This document shows positions 6,209 through 13,795 of a DNA stretch of 18,399 nt, piece after piece. The first letter of the stretch is position 1; each line of letters starts with the position of its first letter. The translations under genes were made by a program, and so were the position numbers. The stretch covers positions 1 to 18,399 of the forward strand of contig NZ_JAGGQW010000097.1 in the NCBI RefSeq assembly GCF_018613065.1. Reading direction: 5' to 3'. Source of the DNA: Bacillus sp. ISL-7. GTDB lineage: Bacteria > Bacillota > Bacilli > Bacillales_B > DSM-18226. Below the pieces are notes generated by a model, which was not told where the DNA came from, made no database searches, and was given only the letters and a program-made list of their open reading frames with translations.

Positions 6209-6238
6209 ATAATACTAGTTAATTTCCATATTCGTCAA
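6209..6238 (-). promoter_or_regulatory. Sigma-A promoter of abrB
   Basis: On the minus strand TTGACG (6233-6238) and TATTAT (6209-6214) are 18 bases apart and about 80 bases before the abrB start. The intervening AT-rich leader is the kind of DNA AbrB itself binds, so autoregulation is plausible but not shown. Confidence 0.65.
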
Positions 6239-6308
6239 TTTGTATTAATATCCATTTATTTAACCCTTATTCTCTTCCTTTTTTTAACCTTTCAATATAC
6301 GATTAATT

Positions 6309-6842
6309 TTACTCTCGACCTGTTAATTGTCCGACAAACTCAACATCATCTATTTTCCAGCCTTGCTCTTTCACATAGATCAAGGACGTTTTGACAATGA
6401 CTGTTTCCGTGTTGGTAACATTATTAAATTCTGTGCTTAGCTTAAATTCATTGAAAAATTCAGCTTCTGTCTTTGAGGATTGATATTCAAAAGGCTTTAA
6501 TCCTACCATTGAAGATTGAACTGATTGGTCCGAATTCGGAAGTTCTATTCCCGAAGGGTGGGTCGCCTTATATCCCTGATCGGTCATAAAGGGCTTAATA
6601 TTCTTATATCGTTCAGCGGTCGTTTTGTAGGTGAAGAAGTTTTTTAGAAATTTTCGGTTTACCTCTAAAGTTTCCGTGTTTTGGATAGATGATAAGGAAG
6701 CGATCTTCTCTTCATAGTTGCGTTGGTTCGCTCTGACTTCTTGTAATTGTGTTCTTAAACTGAAAGCATACACAATAAAAACGACAGCAGCGATAAATCC
6801 AAGCATTAGTAAAATGTAATTTTTCTTTTTATTTGGTTCCAT
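6309..6842 (-). CDS. VirB8-like conjugation protein, 177 aa
   Basis: A short basic start (MEPNKKKN) is followed by one membrane helix at residues 9-28, a coiled-coil-like stretch at about 29-55 (LRTQLQEVRANQRNYEEKIA), and a soluble extracellular domain. This N-in, single-helix layout with an NTF2-like outer domain is that of Gram-positive VirB8/TcpC-type components, which sit at the core of the transfer channel. I see no diagnostic motif, so the call rests on layout and place. It is the last gene of the transfer block, 16 bases after the cell-wall hydrolase gene, with AGAGGTGAAAAGG as its ribosome site. Confidence 0.65.
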   Translation of the reverse strand: MEPNKKKNYILLMLGFIAAVVFIVYAFSLRTQLQEVRANQRNYEEKIASLSSIQNTETLEVNRKFLKNFFTYKTTAERYKNIKPFMTDQGYKATHPSGIELPNSDQSVQSSMVGLKPFEYQSSKTEAEFFNEFKLSTEFNNVTNTETVIVKTSLIYVKEQGWKIDDVEFVGQLTGRE

Positions 6843-6858
6843 GACCTTTTCACCTCTA

Positions 6859-7896
6859 TTACTGAATCCGTCTAAAGCCTAAAAAGGGATAGAAGCTTTT
6901 CCATTGTTCAACAGAAGAATAGGACGTTCCATCGCCGCTATTCGAATTAATAAATTTCCCATCTCCCACATACATTCCAACATGGGAAGCTCCTGGTTTG
7001 TAGGTAGAAAAGAAAACTAAATCGCCAGGCTTAATTTGATCTTCAGGAACGGGTATCGTTTTGTCGTATTGTGATTGAGCTGTCCCGGACAGATCAATTC
7101 CAACTTGTACGAAGGCATATTCTATTAACCCTGAACAATCAAATCCTCCTGCTGCTGGTGTTCTACCACCCCACACATAAGGTCGGCCAAGAAACTGATT
7201 CATAATAGCAAGGACTTCCTCCACATCAAAGCGTTGGGTACCATCACCTACAACGACAACAATGTCATTTCCACCATTATAATAGCGAAGCACATGTTCC
7301 ACATAATCCACGTCACCGTATCGGGACCATCCCATTTTAGCAGCCATCAACTGACTAAATTCACTAGCTGTTTCTTTGGAATATCCCCCGCGCTGTAATG
7401 CGTAATCAATAAAGCCATTTCCGAAGTTGTACGATTGCAAAGCTAGGTTTATGTCGCCTTTGGCTTGCTTCATCACCTTTGCAAAATGTTCCACTCCGAT
7501 TTGAATCGAATATTCAGGGTCAGTTATGGTTCCAGGAGGAAGTCCGATTGATTCCGAAGATTGCATCACATCTAACTGCCGTCCACCGGACTCCTGTTGA
7601 ATGAGGGCCATGATCAATCCGACATATTCTCCAACTCCATTTTGTTCGGCATACTTCCGAATTAAAGGCTCGTATCTCAAAACATCAGCTGACACTTTAG
7701 CTGTGCCCCCGGATCCTTCTCCCGACATTCCTCCTTCAAACTGATTCTCACCCCCCAAGCTAATAGAAATAAATAAAGCGATTCCGAAAATAGATGTGAG
7801 AAGAAGAAGGATACCAGCAATAATCGAAGTCAAAGGGTTTTTAAGAACGGCTATAGTTCTAGCAACTTTTACACCTTTCTCTAAAACACCTTGCAT
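6859..7896 (-). CDS. CwlT-like bifunctional cell-wall hydrolase, 345 aa
   Basis: One membrane segment (residues about 22-47) and a glycine/serine linker lead to two catalytic domains. Residues about 70-205 form a lysozyme-like domain with the likely catalytic Glu102 in LIQQESGG and ALQSYNFGNGFIDYAL, as in the muramidase half of CwlT. Residues about 222-345 are an NlpC/P60 DL-endopeptidase with Cys254 (GGFDCSGLIEY), His305 (ASHVGMYVG) and a third polar residue, Asn317 (FINSNSG), 12 positions later. Such proteins, like CwlT of ICEBs1, open the peptidoglycan so the conjugation channel can pass (VirB1 role). The start is ATG 7896 with AAAGGAG. It lies between the VirB6-like and VirB8-like genes. 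Both active sites look intact although the operon is broken upstream. Confidence 0.92.
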   Translation of the reverse strand: MQGVLEKGVKVARTIAVLKNPLTSIIAGILLLLTSIFGIALFISISLGGENQFEGGMSGEGSGGTAKVSADVLRYEPLIRKYAEQNGVGEYVGLIMALIQQESGGRQLDVMQSSESIGLPPGTITDPEYSIQIGVEHFAKVMKQAKGDINLALQSYNFGNGFIDYALQRGGYSKETASEFSQLMAAKMGWSRYGDVDYVEHVLRYYNGGNDIVVVVGDGTQRFDVEEVLAIMNQFLGRPYVWGGRTPAAGGFDCSGLIEYAFVQVGIDLSGTAQSQYDKTIPVPEDQIKPGDLVFFSTYKPGASHVGMYVGDGKFINSNSGDGTSYSSVEQWKSFYPFLGFRRIQ

Positions 7897-7988
7897 AGGC
7901 TCTCCTTTCTAAAAGCAGTTCTGACGCAGTGAAACAAGCATTGTTCATGAAATAAAATGTAATTGCGTCATAATACTTTTCTCCAACA

Positions 7989-9926
7989 TTATTTTCGCTG
8001 TTTAGTGCTTGGGTTTCTACTTTCTGATCTTTTGACATTTTCAGTAGATGGATTCGCATTTCTCGATTTAATTTGTTGTTGAGCTTCCCATTGAGTGAGA
8101 TGTTTGTCCGATTCTCTTGAAGCTGCTACTTCATTTTTACTGTCCATTCTTCCTGACGGACTACAGTGAGAGGAAGGTTTAACCTCTTCGTTTTTTCTAG
8201 CTTCTCGATTGGAATTTCGAGCCGCCTGACTAGAATGACTACTCTTACTAGCCTCTTCACCTTTTCCACTTTTGTAATCATCTAAATGCACAATACCAGC
8301 ATTTCGTGAAGCTGAACGTGGGGCTGCTCCTGCTGCCAATCTAGCAGCTGCAGTTTTCCCACTTTTACCAATAACTTGTTGCCCTATATTGTTGCTAGAT
8401 TCTTGTTTTTGAGGGGTATTTTCTCCCCCTGCATTTCGGTGTTTTGATCGGGTTCCACTCGTTACTATACCAGGTGTAGCAGTTGAAGCCATTTTCTGTC
8501 CTGCTCCTTCTTCACCTAATGGAAACCCTTCTTGACGTTTTTTATACTGATGATTTTTATAAACCTGCCCCACCATTCTTTTTGCCCCTTTGAACCCTTT
8601 TTCGCCAGCGTCACCCATCTTACTAAAGGAGTTTGTTGTCACTCTCTCGACGACTTGCTGACCTTGTATCATCCCTGCTGAAGCAACTTCGAATAGTTCA
8701 GATCGGTATTTAAATAAGCCCCACATGGTAATACAGATCAAGAAAACGACAAATGCATAGCCTTCTACTCCATTCGTGACTTTGACCGACTCGTAAAGCA
8801 AGCTAACAATTCCCGTAATGACAGCGATTAAAAGCACCAATCCTGCTTTCATCAGTAACACGCCTACGATCTTTTTTCCGTGGTTTAGCGCACTTTCACT
8901 ATAAGAGGGGATTAACGAAAGAACGAGTGGAATTCCCGTGAAGATCACTAAGGCTAGGAACCATACTTGAAGCAAAAACTTAAAGATTCCTAACAACAAA
9001 ACAGGAATCGAAAGGGCAATGGTGGAAATGATCGTAACGATTAAATACCCAAATCGTTCACCGCTAAAATCCGGTGTCATTTGCTTGTTGTCAAAATTGG
9101 CTACTTCATCACTTACAATAACTTTTCTTTTCTCTTTTCCTTCCTTTGTATAAGGCTTAATTTCCAAAAGTTTATCTACTCGGTTTGGATCCTCACTTAC
9201 AATATCCGCTTCCTTCGTTGAGCCATAATTTAAAAGTAAATACGGACGCTTGACCATAAGATTAAACAATTGATTTTCTAATACCGCCATTCCTTCTTTG
9301 GGATTATAGGCTGCGTTGCTGTCAAATCCATCAGAACTAACAAGAACGTTTACCGAGCTGGCAATCCCTTCTAGTTCCGCCCCTCTGTCATTCAGCCATT
9401 TGATATTTCCTGTTGCATCTGAATAAAACCAAAAGGTGAGAACCATGATAGCCAAAGCGCCGACGATTGCTTTTACTGCATGACCGACTTGTTGATTGAC
9501 AAAATAACGCCATGCCGCAGCTCCTCCTACAAAAATGACAAACAAGGATAAGAAAGTCCCTGACATAATTTCATAGATTCGTTGACTCATAATGCCTGCT
9601 TCGCTTGCAATGATACTAATTAAATCGAAAGACATAAGCTGATCAATAGAATAAAGGGTAAAGCTAGCAACTGTTTTATTAAAACCCCACATTCCTTGAT
9701 TAATGGCATGTAAGGCATTATCACCAGTATCTTTAAGACCGTCCCCAATATTCGCTTCCATCCTGTAATGTTCGAGAGGATATTCCTTGCTTTCCAATGT
9801 CACACGGCCAACGGTTACTTCTTTTTTCTGAATAGTTGGTGAGATATCATCGGCAAGTGAAGCTGTTGGCATAAGGAGAAAAAGTATCGCAAAACATATC
9901 CCTATTCCCCGTTTCAGGAATTTCAT
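7989..9926 (-). CDS. VirB6/TrbL-like conjugation membrane protein, 645 aa (CD3337/EF1877 type)
   Basis: A signal-peptide-like start (residues 1-25, ending ASLADD) is followed by an extracytoplasmic stretch. Membrane segments lie at about 124-140, 152-168, 294-314, 317-338, 354-378 and 389-404. A long, very polar tail (about 420-645) is rich in Ser, Asn, Lys, Arg and Glu. This matches the CD3337/EF1877 family of mobilome membrane proteins, the polytopic inner-membrane channel part of Gram-positive type IV secretion (VirB6/TrbL role). The tail is low-complexity and probably cytoplasmic. The start is ATG 9926, with AAGGAGG eight bases upstream and overlapping the end of the lipoprotein gene. The next gene (cell-wall hydrolase) begins 92 bases after its stop. 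Confidence 0.85.
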   Translation of the reverse strand: MKFLKRGIGICFAILFLLMPTASLADDISPTIQKKEVTVGRVTLESKEYPLEHYRMEANIGDGLKDTGDNALHAINQGMWGFNKTVASFTLYSIDQLMSFDLISIIASEAGIMSQRIYEIMSGTFLSLFVIFVGGAAAWRYFVNQQVGHAVKAIVGALAIMVLTFWFYSDATGNIKWLNDRGAELEGIASSVNVLVSSDGFDSNAAYNPKEGMAVLENQLFNLMVKRPYLLLNYGSTKEADIVSEDPNRVDKLLEIKPYTKEGKEKRKVIVSDEVANFDNKQMTPDFSGERFGYLIVTIISTIALSIPVLLLGIFKFLLQVWFLALVIFTGIPLVLSLIPSYSESALNHGKKIVGVLLMKAGLVLLIAVITGIVSLLYESVKVTNGVEGYAFVVFLICITMWGLFKYRSELFEVASAGMIQGQQVVERVTTNSFSKMGDAGEKGFKGAKRMVGQVYKNHQYKKRQEGFPLGEEGAGQKMASTATPGIVTSGTRSKHRNAGGENTPQKQESSNNIGQQVIGKSGKTAAARLAAGAAPRSASRNAGIVHLDDYKSGKGEEASKSSHSSQAARNSNREARKNEEVKPSSHCSPSGRMDSKNEVAASRESDKHLTQWEAQQQIKSRNANPSTENVKRSESRNPSTKQRK

Positions 9927-9937
9927 CCAATCCCTCC

Positions 9938-10369
9938 TTATTTACAGTGGATACAAGCTTCCCGTTCAAATTTCTGTTTAATTTCATCACGGTTAACATT
10001 CAAACTTTTACTTGTATCAACTTTCCACATATCTGCTTTTTTACGAAAAACAATATTATCCTCTACCGCATTATCACCCTTTGGATTATCGAAATCTGCA
10101 AAAACATAGTAGTTCTCTAATTCTTCGTCATAGTAAATTTCAAAACGTATATCTTTATATTCCAACCCTGAATCTACCTTCTTTGCAGTTTTATCAACCT
10201 CATAAGAACCTTTTTTATAAATAAATTCTTGCTGTTTGTCATACTCATTATCAAAATTTGCTTTTTCCCACTCATATGCGATTTTTGCAATTTCTTCAGG
10301 AGAAGTTCCCTGATTGCACCCCGCTAATAGTGCAATCAAAGCAATAATTAAGATTAATAGTTTTTTCAT
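9938..10369 (-). CDS. Small lipoprotein of the transfer operon, 143 aa
   Basis: The first 17 residues form a short basic start and hydrophobic core ending in a lipobox, LLAGC, with Cys18 as the lipidated residue. The mature part is a small acidic domain (about 25-135) with many Tyr and Asp residues, ending CIHCK, a CxxC pair that could form a disulfide or bind metal. The family is unknown to me. The start is ATG 10369, not the TTG just before it: AGGAGG lies ten bases upstream, and the ATG overlaps by one base the TGA that ends the original virB4 frame (TGATG). That overlap means translational coupling in the ancestral operon. The premature TAG in virB4 may weaken it. Confidence 0.75.
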   Translation of the reverse strand: MKKLLILIIALIALLAGCNQGTSPEEIAKIAYEWEKANFDNEYDKQQEFIYKKGSYEVDKTAKKVDSGLEYKDIRFEIYYDEELENYYVFADFDNPKGDNAVEDNIVFRKKADMWKVDTSKSLNVNRDEIKQKFEREACIHCK

Positions 10370-11898
10370 CAAATAAATGCCTCCTCGGTTTCTGCTCTGC
10401 CTCGGTCCTTTTCTTTTGTATTGAAGGCACTAATCCATTCGTTAAACAACACATCAGTTTGAATTTTGGCAGTACGACCCTACATGTCTTCTACAATACA
10501 CTGACCTTCTGTCAGATTTTTCAGCATATCCCGATTCTCTTTGTTATCCTCCATGCCAAGAAACTCAATGATATTGGCTGCTTCTTCTGTCGTCTTTGCT
10601 TTAAAAGCAAATTTCGTTCCTATATTTTCTTTAATTTGTGGCTTGTTATATTCATAAGTGGACTGTGTAATGATATAAACGGCTGACCGTAAGGAACGGC
10701 CAGTACGCAACAATTCATTAATGAGTCGATCACCGGCGCCTGTATTCATCAGCATCCACGCTTCTTCGAAAATGGTTAACTTCACGACCGAATCATCACG
10801 AGCAAATTTCGTGGCAAATTTCGCTAATGGCTGCATGAGTGCAACGGCAATGTGTTCGTCACGAGTGGCAGCCTTCTCGCCTTCATCTGGAAGATTCAAG
10901 TTTTGAATCTGCAAGATATTCACTTGTTCATTAAGACTTATCCCTTCCACATCCCCCTCTGAAAACATTAACTTTGCAACCCCATTTGTGCCGATTTCAT
11001 AAAGCAAGTCGCCTACATTTTGAACATCCTGATCGTCAGAATCTTGTAAATAGCGCACAACTTTTAAAAGCCCTGGCTTTTTATCCTGCTGCATAATATA
11101 ACAGACATCTTTATAAATGGCCGTTTTCACATTCCGTTCATTCGACTGAAGCTCGGATAAATATTCAAGAACACCCACGGCTGCATCCTGAGCTTCTTCC
11201 CCTTCAAGGAAGGTAAGGGGGTCAAGTTTCCCTGCATCCTTCTTTTCACTTGATAGAGTAATATAGTTAAAGCTTTCAATTAACTCTTTAAAAAATGGGG
11301 CTTTACGCTCCATTTCAGGCGTAAGCGCCTCTTTGAATTTCTTTTCGAGTTCGTTTTTGGGGTCCGTCATCAGGATTTTGGCCCCAAAAAAGACGGAATT
11401 CAGTAAGATATCTTTTAACATATAAGATTTCCCCATCCCCGTTGGTCCCGAGATCGTAACATGGGGAGAAGAGTACTTGGAACCTTTTAGGCCCAAATGA
11501 GCTAAAAAGGGATGATAAAAAACAAGAGATTGAGAGCTTTCAATGCTTTCTCCTTCATGAGAGATGTTTTTCCCTAAATAAAAACCTACCGTATTACCAA
11601 TTTTGCGTGTAAGAGAGAAAAGGGATTCCGCGAACGATTCAGGAGTAAGAACTTGTTCCCAATCTTCCGCTACGATTTTAGCTGCTGGTAACGATTGATG
11701 GAATAAAAGGAGTTGATCGGCTAATGGCTGCACAATTTCAATTTGTTGGTCTTTAAAATCGATGATGAGCCTTCTGGCTCTTTTTCGGACTTCTTCTTTC
11801 GTCTTACCATATACAACAAAATGGATGTGAGTTCTAAGAAGTGGTTTTCCTTGATTTTTAATTTGATTTTCTAATTCATGTAAAAGCTCTCGCCCTGT
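10369..11898 (-). pseudogene. VirB4/TraE-type conjugation ATPase, N-terminus lost and internal TAG
   Basis: VirB4 ATPases power pilus or channel assembly and substrate transfer in type IV secretion. Walker A (ISGPTGMGKSY, codons near 11448-11425) and Walker B (LTIFEEAW, near 10773) are intact, followed by GRSLRSAVYIITQS. The frame is open from 11898, where it reads GRELLHELEN; upstream of the Arg-Gly codons it enters a CCGTTAG repeat and stops. About 250-350 residues of N-terminus are missing compared with usual members. Near the C-terminus, GQCIVEDM is followed by TAG (10480-10482). The same frame then continues GRTAKIQTDVLFNEWISAF for 36 codons to a TGA at 10369-10371. Family members have Tyr-Gly-Arg there, so the TAG most likely replaced a Tyr codon. 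Two independent lesions make it a pseudogene. Confidence 0.85.
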
Positions 11899-11918
11899 TC
11901 AACTAACGCACCCGTTAG
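11893..11918 (+). repeat. Dispersed CCGTTAG repeat, copy 8, left half (IS-A target)
   Basis: GTTCAACTAAC followed by GCACCCGTTAG, ending at 11918 where IS-A begins. Its right half (TTTAAGTACAATATTTCACA) is found 3.2 kb away at 15144. Joined, they make a standard copy like those at 2245 and 3740. The repeat also marks the exact point where the virB4 frame is broken. Confidence 0.75.
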
Positions 11919-11977
11919 CCATCCATGAAGCGCAAAAATCAGCGCTTCACCACAGAGAATGAAAATGGGTTAGAACC

Positions 11978-12141
11978 GTCAATACTGATTCTACGGCTGG
12001 GAGAGGAAGGTCGCTGAACTATGGTGCGTTAGAGCCCATCCGTTAGTCTGACTCCACCGACCACGGTGCACCACTGACTGTCGCTCCCTTACGGGAAGCA
12101 CACATGGTAGATTAATCCTATTCTGGTTGTTGCACCAGCCT
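11978..12141 (+). ncRNA. Bridge-RNA candidate of IS-A
   Basis: The region aligns with 13601-13763 of IS-B as a conserved scaffold. Shared blocks include GTCAAT, TACGGCTGG, GGAAGGTCG, GAACTATGGTGC, CGACCA, GGTGCACCAC, GATTAATC and GTTGCACCAG, with variable bases in two loops. In the first loop (enclosed by GGTGC/GCACC) ATCCGTTAG at 12038-12046 matches the insertion site ACCCGTTAG, with the one difference a G-U wobble to the bottom strand. In the second loop CATGGTAG (12103-12110) equals the IS-A right end. These are the places of the left target guide and left donor guide in the IS621 bridge RNA. The shorter right guides are not clear to me. Ends are approximate. Confidence 0.75.
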
Positions 12142-12177
12142 CTAATTATAATGATCGCCGTAGAAAGGATGTTTTCA

Positions 12178-13401
12178 ATGGATGTAGTCATTGAACGAGC
12201 ATGCGGTATGGATGTCCATAAGGACAATATTACTGCCTGTATTTTGACACCTGAAGGAAAGGAGATTCAAACGTTCTCTACTAAAACTGTATTTCTTTTA
12301 CAGTTGGTTGACTGGATTAAACAACATAATTGTACCCATGTCGCCATGGAAAGCACGAGTGTTTATTGGAAGCCTATTGTGAATTTACTGGAAGCTGAGG
12401 ATATCGAGTTTTTAGTGGTGAATGCCCAACATATGAAGGCTGTTCCAGGACGAAAGACAGATGTGAAGGATGCAGAATGGATTGCCAAACTTCTTCGCCA
12501 TGGATTACTTAAAGCCAGTTATATCCCTGACCGAAATCAACGTGAATTGCGTGAACTCGTTCGATATCGTCGAAGTATTATCGAGGAGCGTGCCAGACAA
12601 CATAATCGAATCCAAAAAGTGTTAGAAGGCGCGAACATTAAGTTGGGATCTGTGGTCTCAGATGTGTTAGGTGTTTCAGCACGAGAAATGCTTGATGCCA
12701 TTGCCGATGGTGAAGAGGACCCTGAAAAACTAGCAAACTTCGCCCGACGCAGCATGAAAAAAAAGAAAGAAGAACTGGAACTCGCCCTAAAAGGCTACAT
12801 TAATTCACATCAACTCCTCATGTTAAAAACCATTTTAGGTCATATTGATTTTCTTACTGAGCAAATCGAGATGCTTGATAAGGAAGTTGCGGACAGAGTC
12901 AGTTCCCATCAGGAAGATGAATCACGATTGGATTCGATTCCTGGTATAGCGACCAGAATGGCTGAGCAAATTCTATCCGAAATTGGGACTGATGTAAAAA
13001 AACAATTCCCCACTGCAGCTCATATGTGTTCTTGGGCAGGATTAGTTCCTGGGCAAAATGAAAGTGCTGGAAAAAGAAAATCAGCCAAAACTAAAAAAGG
13101 AAATAAGTATTTAAGATCGGCGTTAACAGAAGCAGCTCATTCAGTAAGAGGATCCAAAAACTATCTCGGAGCACTGTATAGACGTACAGCATCCCGAAAA
13201 GGTAAGAAACGTGCTGGTATTGTAGTCGCTCACGCAATGTTACGTATCTCTTATTATCTCTTAACCCGAAAAGAAATGTATGTAGACTTAGGCGAAGACT
13301 ACTTTGATAAGCAGAGACAACAATCTATCGTTCGACATTCACTGAGACGACTCGAAAGTTTAGGATACACCGTTACGTTAGAAGAACCTAAAGCCTCTTA
13401 A
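12178..13401 (+). CDS. IS110-family transposase/recombinase of IS-A, 407 aa
   Basis: The N-terminal RuvC-like DEDD domain (PF01548) has Asp12 (GMDVHKD), Glu58 (AMEST), Asp95 and Asp98 (KTDVKDAEW). The C-terminal Transposase_20 domain (PF02371) runs from LDSIPGI to the serine motif PGQNESAGKRKS, with the catalytic Ser296. The start is ATG 12178, eight bases after AAAGGA; the frame is open further upstream but that part is bridge-RNA sequence. The enzyme joins target and donor DNA under guidance of the bridge RNA just upstream. All catalytic residues are present and the frame is unbroken, so it may be active. Confidence 0.95.
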   Translation: MDVVIERACGMDVHKDNITACILTPEGKEIQTFSTKTVFLLQLVDWIKQHNCTHVAMESTSVYWKPIVNLLEAEDIEFLVVNAQHMKAVPGRKTDVKDAEWIAKLLRHGLLKASYIPDRNQRELRELVRYRRSIIEERARQHNRIQKVLEGANIKLGSVVSDVLGVSAREMLDAIADGEEDPEKLANFARRSMKKKKEELELALKGYINSHQLLMLKTILGHIDFLTEQIEMLDKEVADRVSSHQEDESRLDSIPGIATRMAEQILSEIGTDVKKQFPTAAHMCSWAGLVPGQNESAGKRKSAKTKKGNKYLRSALTEAAHSVRGSKNYLGALYRRTASRKGKKRAGIVVAHAMLRISYYLLTRKEMYVDLGEDYFDKQRQQSIVRHSLRRLESLGYTVTLEEPKAS

Positions 13402-13600
13402 TCCAGTTACTTTCTAAACCATAGATCAATGAATCTGGCGCTCTCCCCTTTTTTAAAAAATGATTGAGCTGCGTCCTCTTTAGTATTGCCTTTTTCTCTG
13501 TGTTACAGAAGTTAATTTTCATGGTAGACAACCATGCCGCGTTGCGGCACCATCAAATGAATGAAAATGTTTTTATACTAGTCTAGTTCCCCTTCCTCCT

Positions 13601-13763
13601 GTCAATCCTGATAATACGGCTGGCGAAGGAAGGTCGATGAACTATGGTGCTTTTAAGCCCGCATGGTAGACTGATTCACTACGACCAGGTGCACCACAAA
13701 TTGTTGCTCTCGAATGAGAAGCACGCAGGATAGATTAATCTTATATGGTTGTTGCACCAGCCT
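13601..13763 (+). ncRNA. Bridge-RNA candidate of IS-B
   Basis: It has the same scaffold as 11978-12141 with different loop bases. The first loop has GCATGGTAG (13661-13669), of which eight bases equal the IS-A right end where IS-B sits. The second loop has CAGGATAG (13726-13733), equal to its own right end. A hairpin just 5' (CCTTCCT with AGGAAGG, 13591-13633) and GCTCTC/GAGAAGC in the middle support a folded RNA. The 3' part has ATGGTTGT, complementary to the left end ACAACCAT, but the same block is also conserved scaffold in IS-A, so I do not count it as a guide. Confidence 0.75.
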
Positions 13764-13795
13764 TAATTTACTTCAGCCTAGGAAGGGGTTTACTA

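Larger units (their letters stand above)
11919..13527 (+). mobile_element. IS-A: complete IS110-family insertion sequence, about 1.61 kb
   Basis: The boundaries come from three agreeing signs. First, the left end aligns with that of IS-B from the first bases: CCATG, a short hairpin (AAGCGC/GCGCTT here), ACCA, then AATGAAAATG. Second, the right end CATGGTAG (13520-13527) is repeated in the donor guide at 12103-12110. Third, its last 23 bases also end the scar at 2512-2534. It has no terminal inverted repeats and no flanking duplication longer than the shared TAG, as expected for IS110. It carries one transposase (12178-13401), a bridge-RNA-like left end, and about 125 bp of non-coding right end. 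The exact cut is uncertain by the two or three shared bases. Confidence 0.85.

Noticed and set aside
6194..6394. Plus-strand hydrophobic 66-codon ORF
   Set aside because: It covers the abrB promoter and the end of the VirB8-like gene; its composition follows from AT-rich DNA.
7859..8059. Minus-strand 66-codon ORF between the VirB6-like and CwlT-like genes
   Set aside because: It overlaps the ends of both well-supported genes in another frame and has no ribosome binding site of its own.
10480..10482. TAG in virB4 as programmed readthrough or recoding
   Set aside because: No recoding signal is visible and the gene is already truncated, so a nonsense mutation is simpler.
11991..12227. Minus-strand 78-codon ORF over the left end of IS-A
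   Set aside because: It lies across the conserved bridge-RNA scaffold and the transposase start, and has no counterpart in IS-B.
13437..13527. The block after the IS-A transposase as a host repeat into which IS-B inserted
   Set aside because: It first looked like a dispersed repeat because it recurs at 2437-2534, but its end CATGGTAG equals the IS-A donor guide, so it is the IS-A right end and the other copy is a scar.
13757..13763. ATGGTTGT in the IS-B RNA as the right donor guide
   Set aside because: It is complementary to the IS-B left end, but the same bases are conserved in IS-A, whose left end differs, and they form a scaffold stem with CACCAG.
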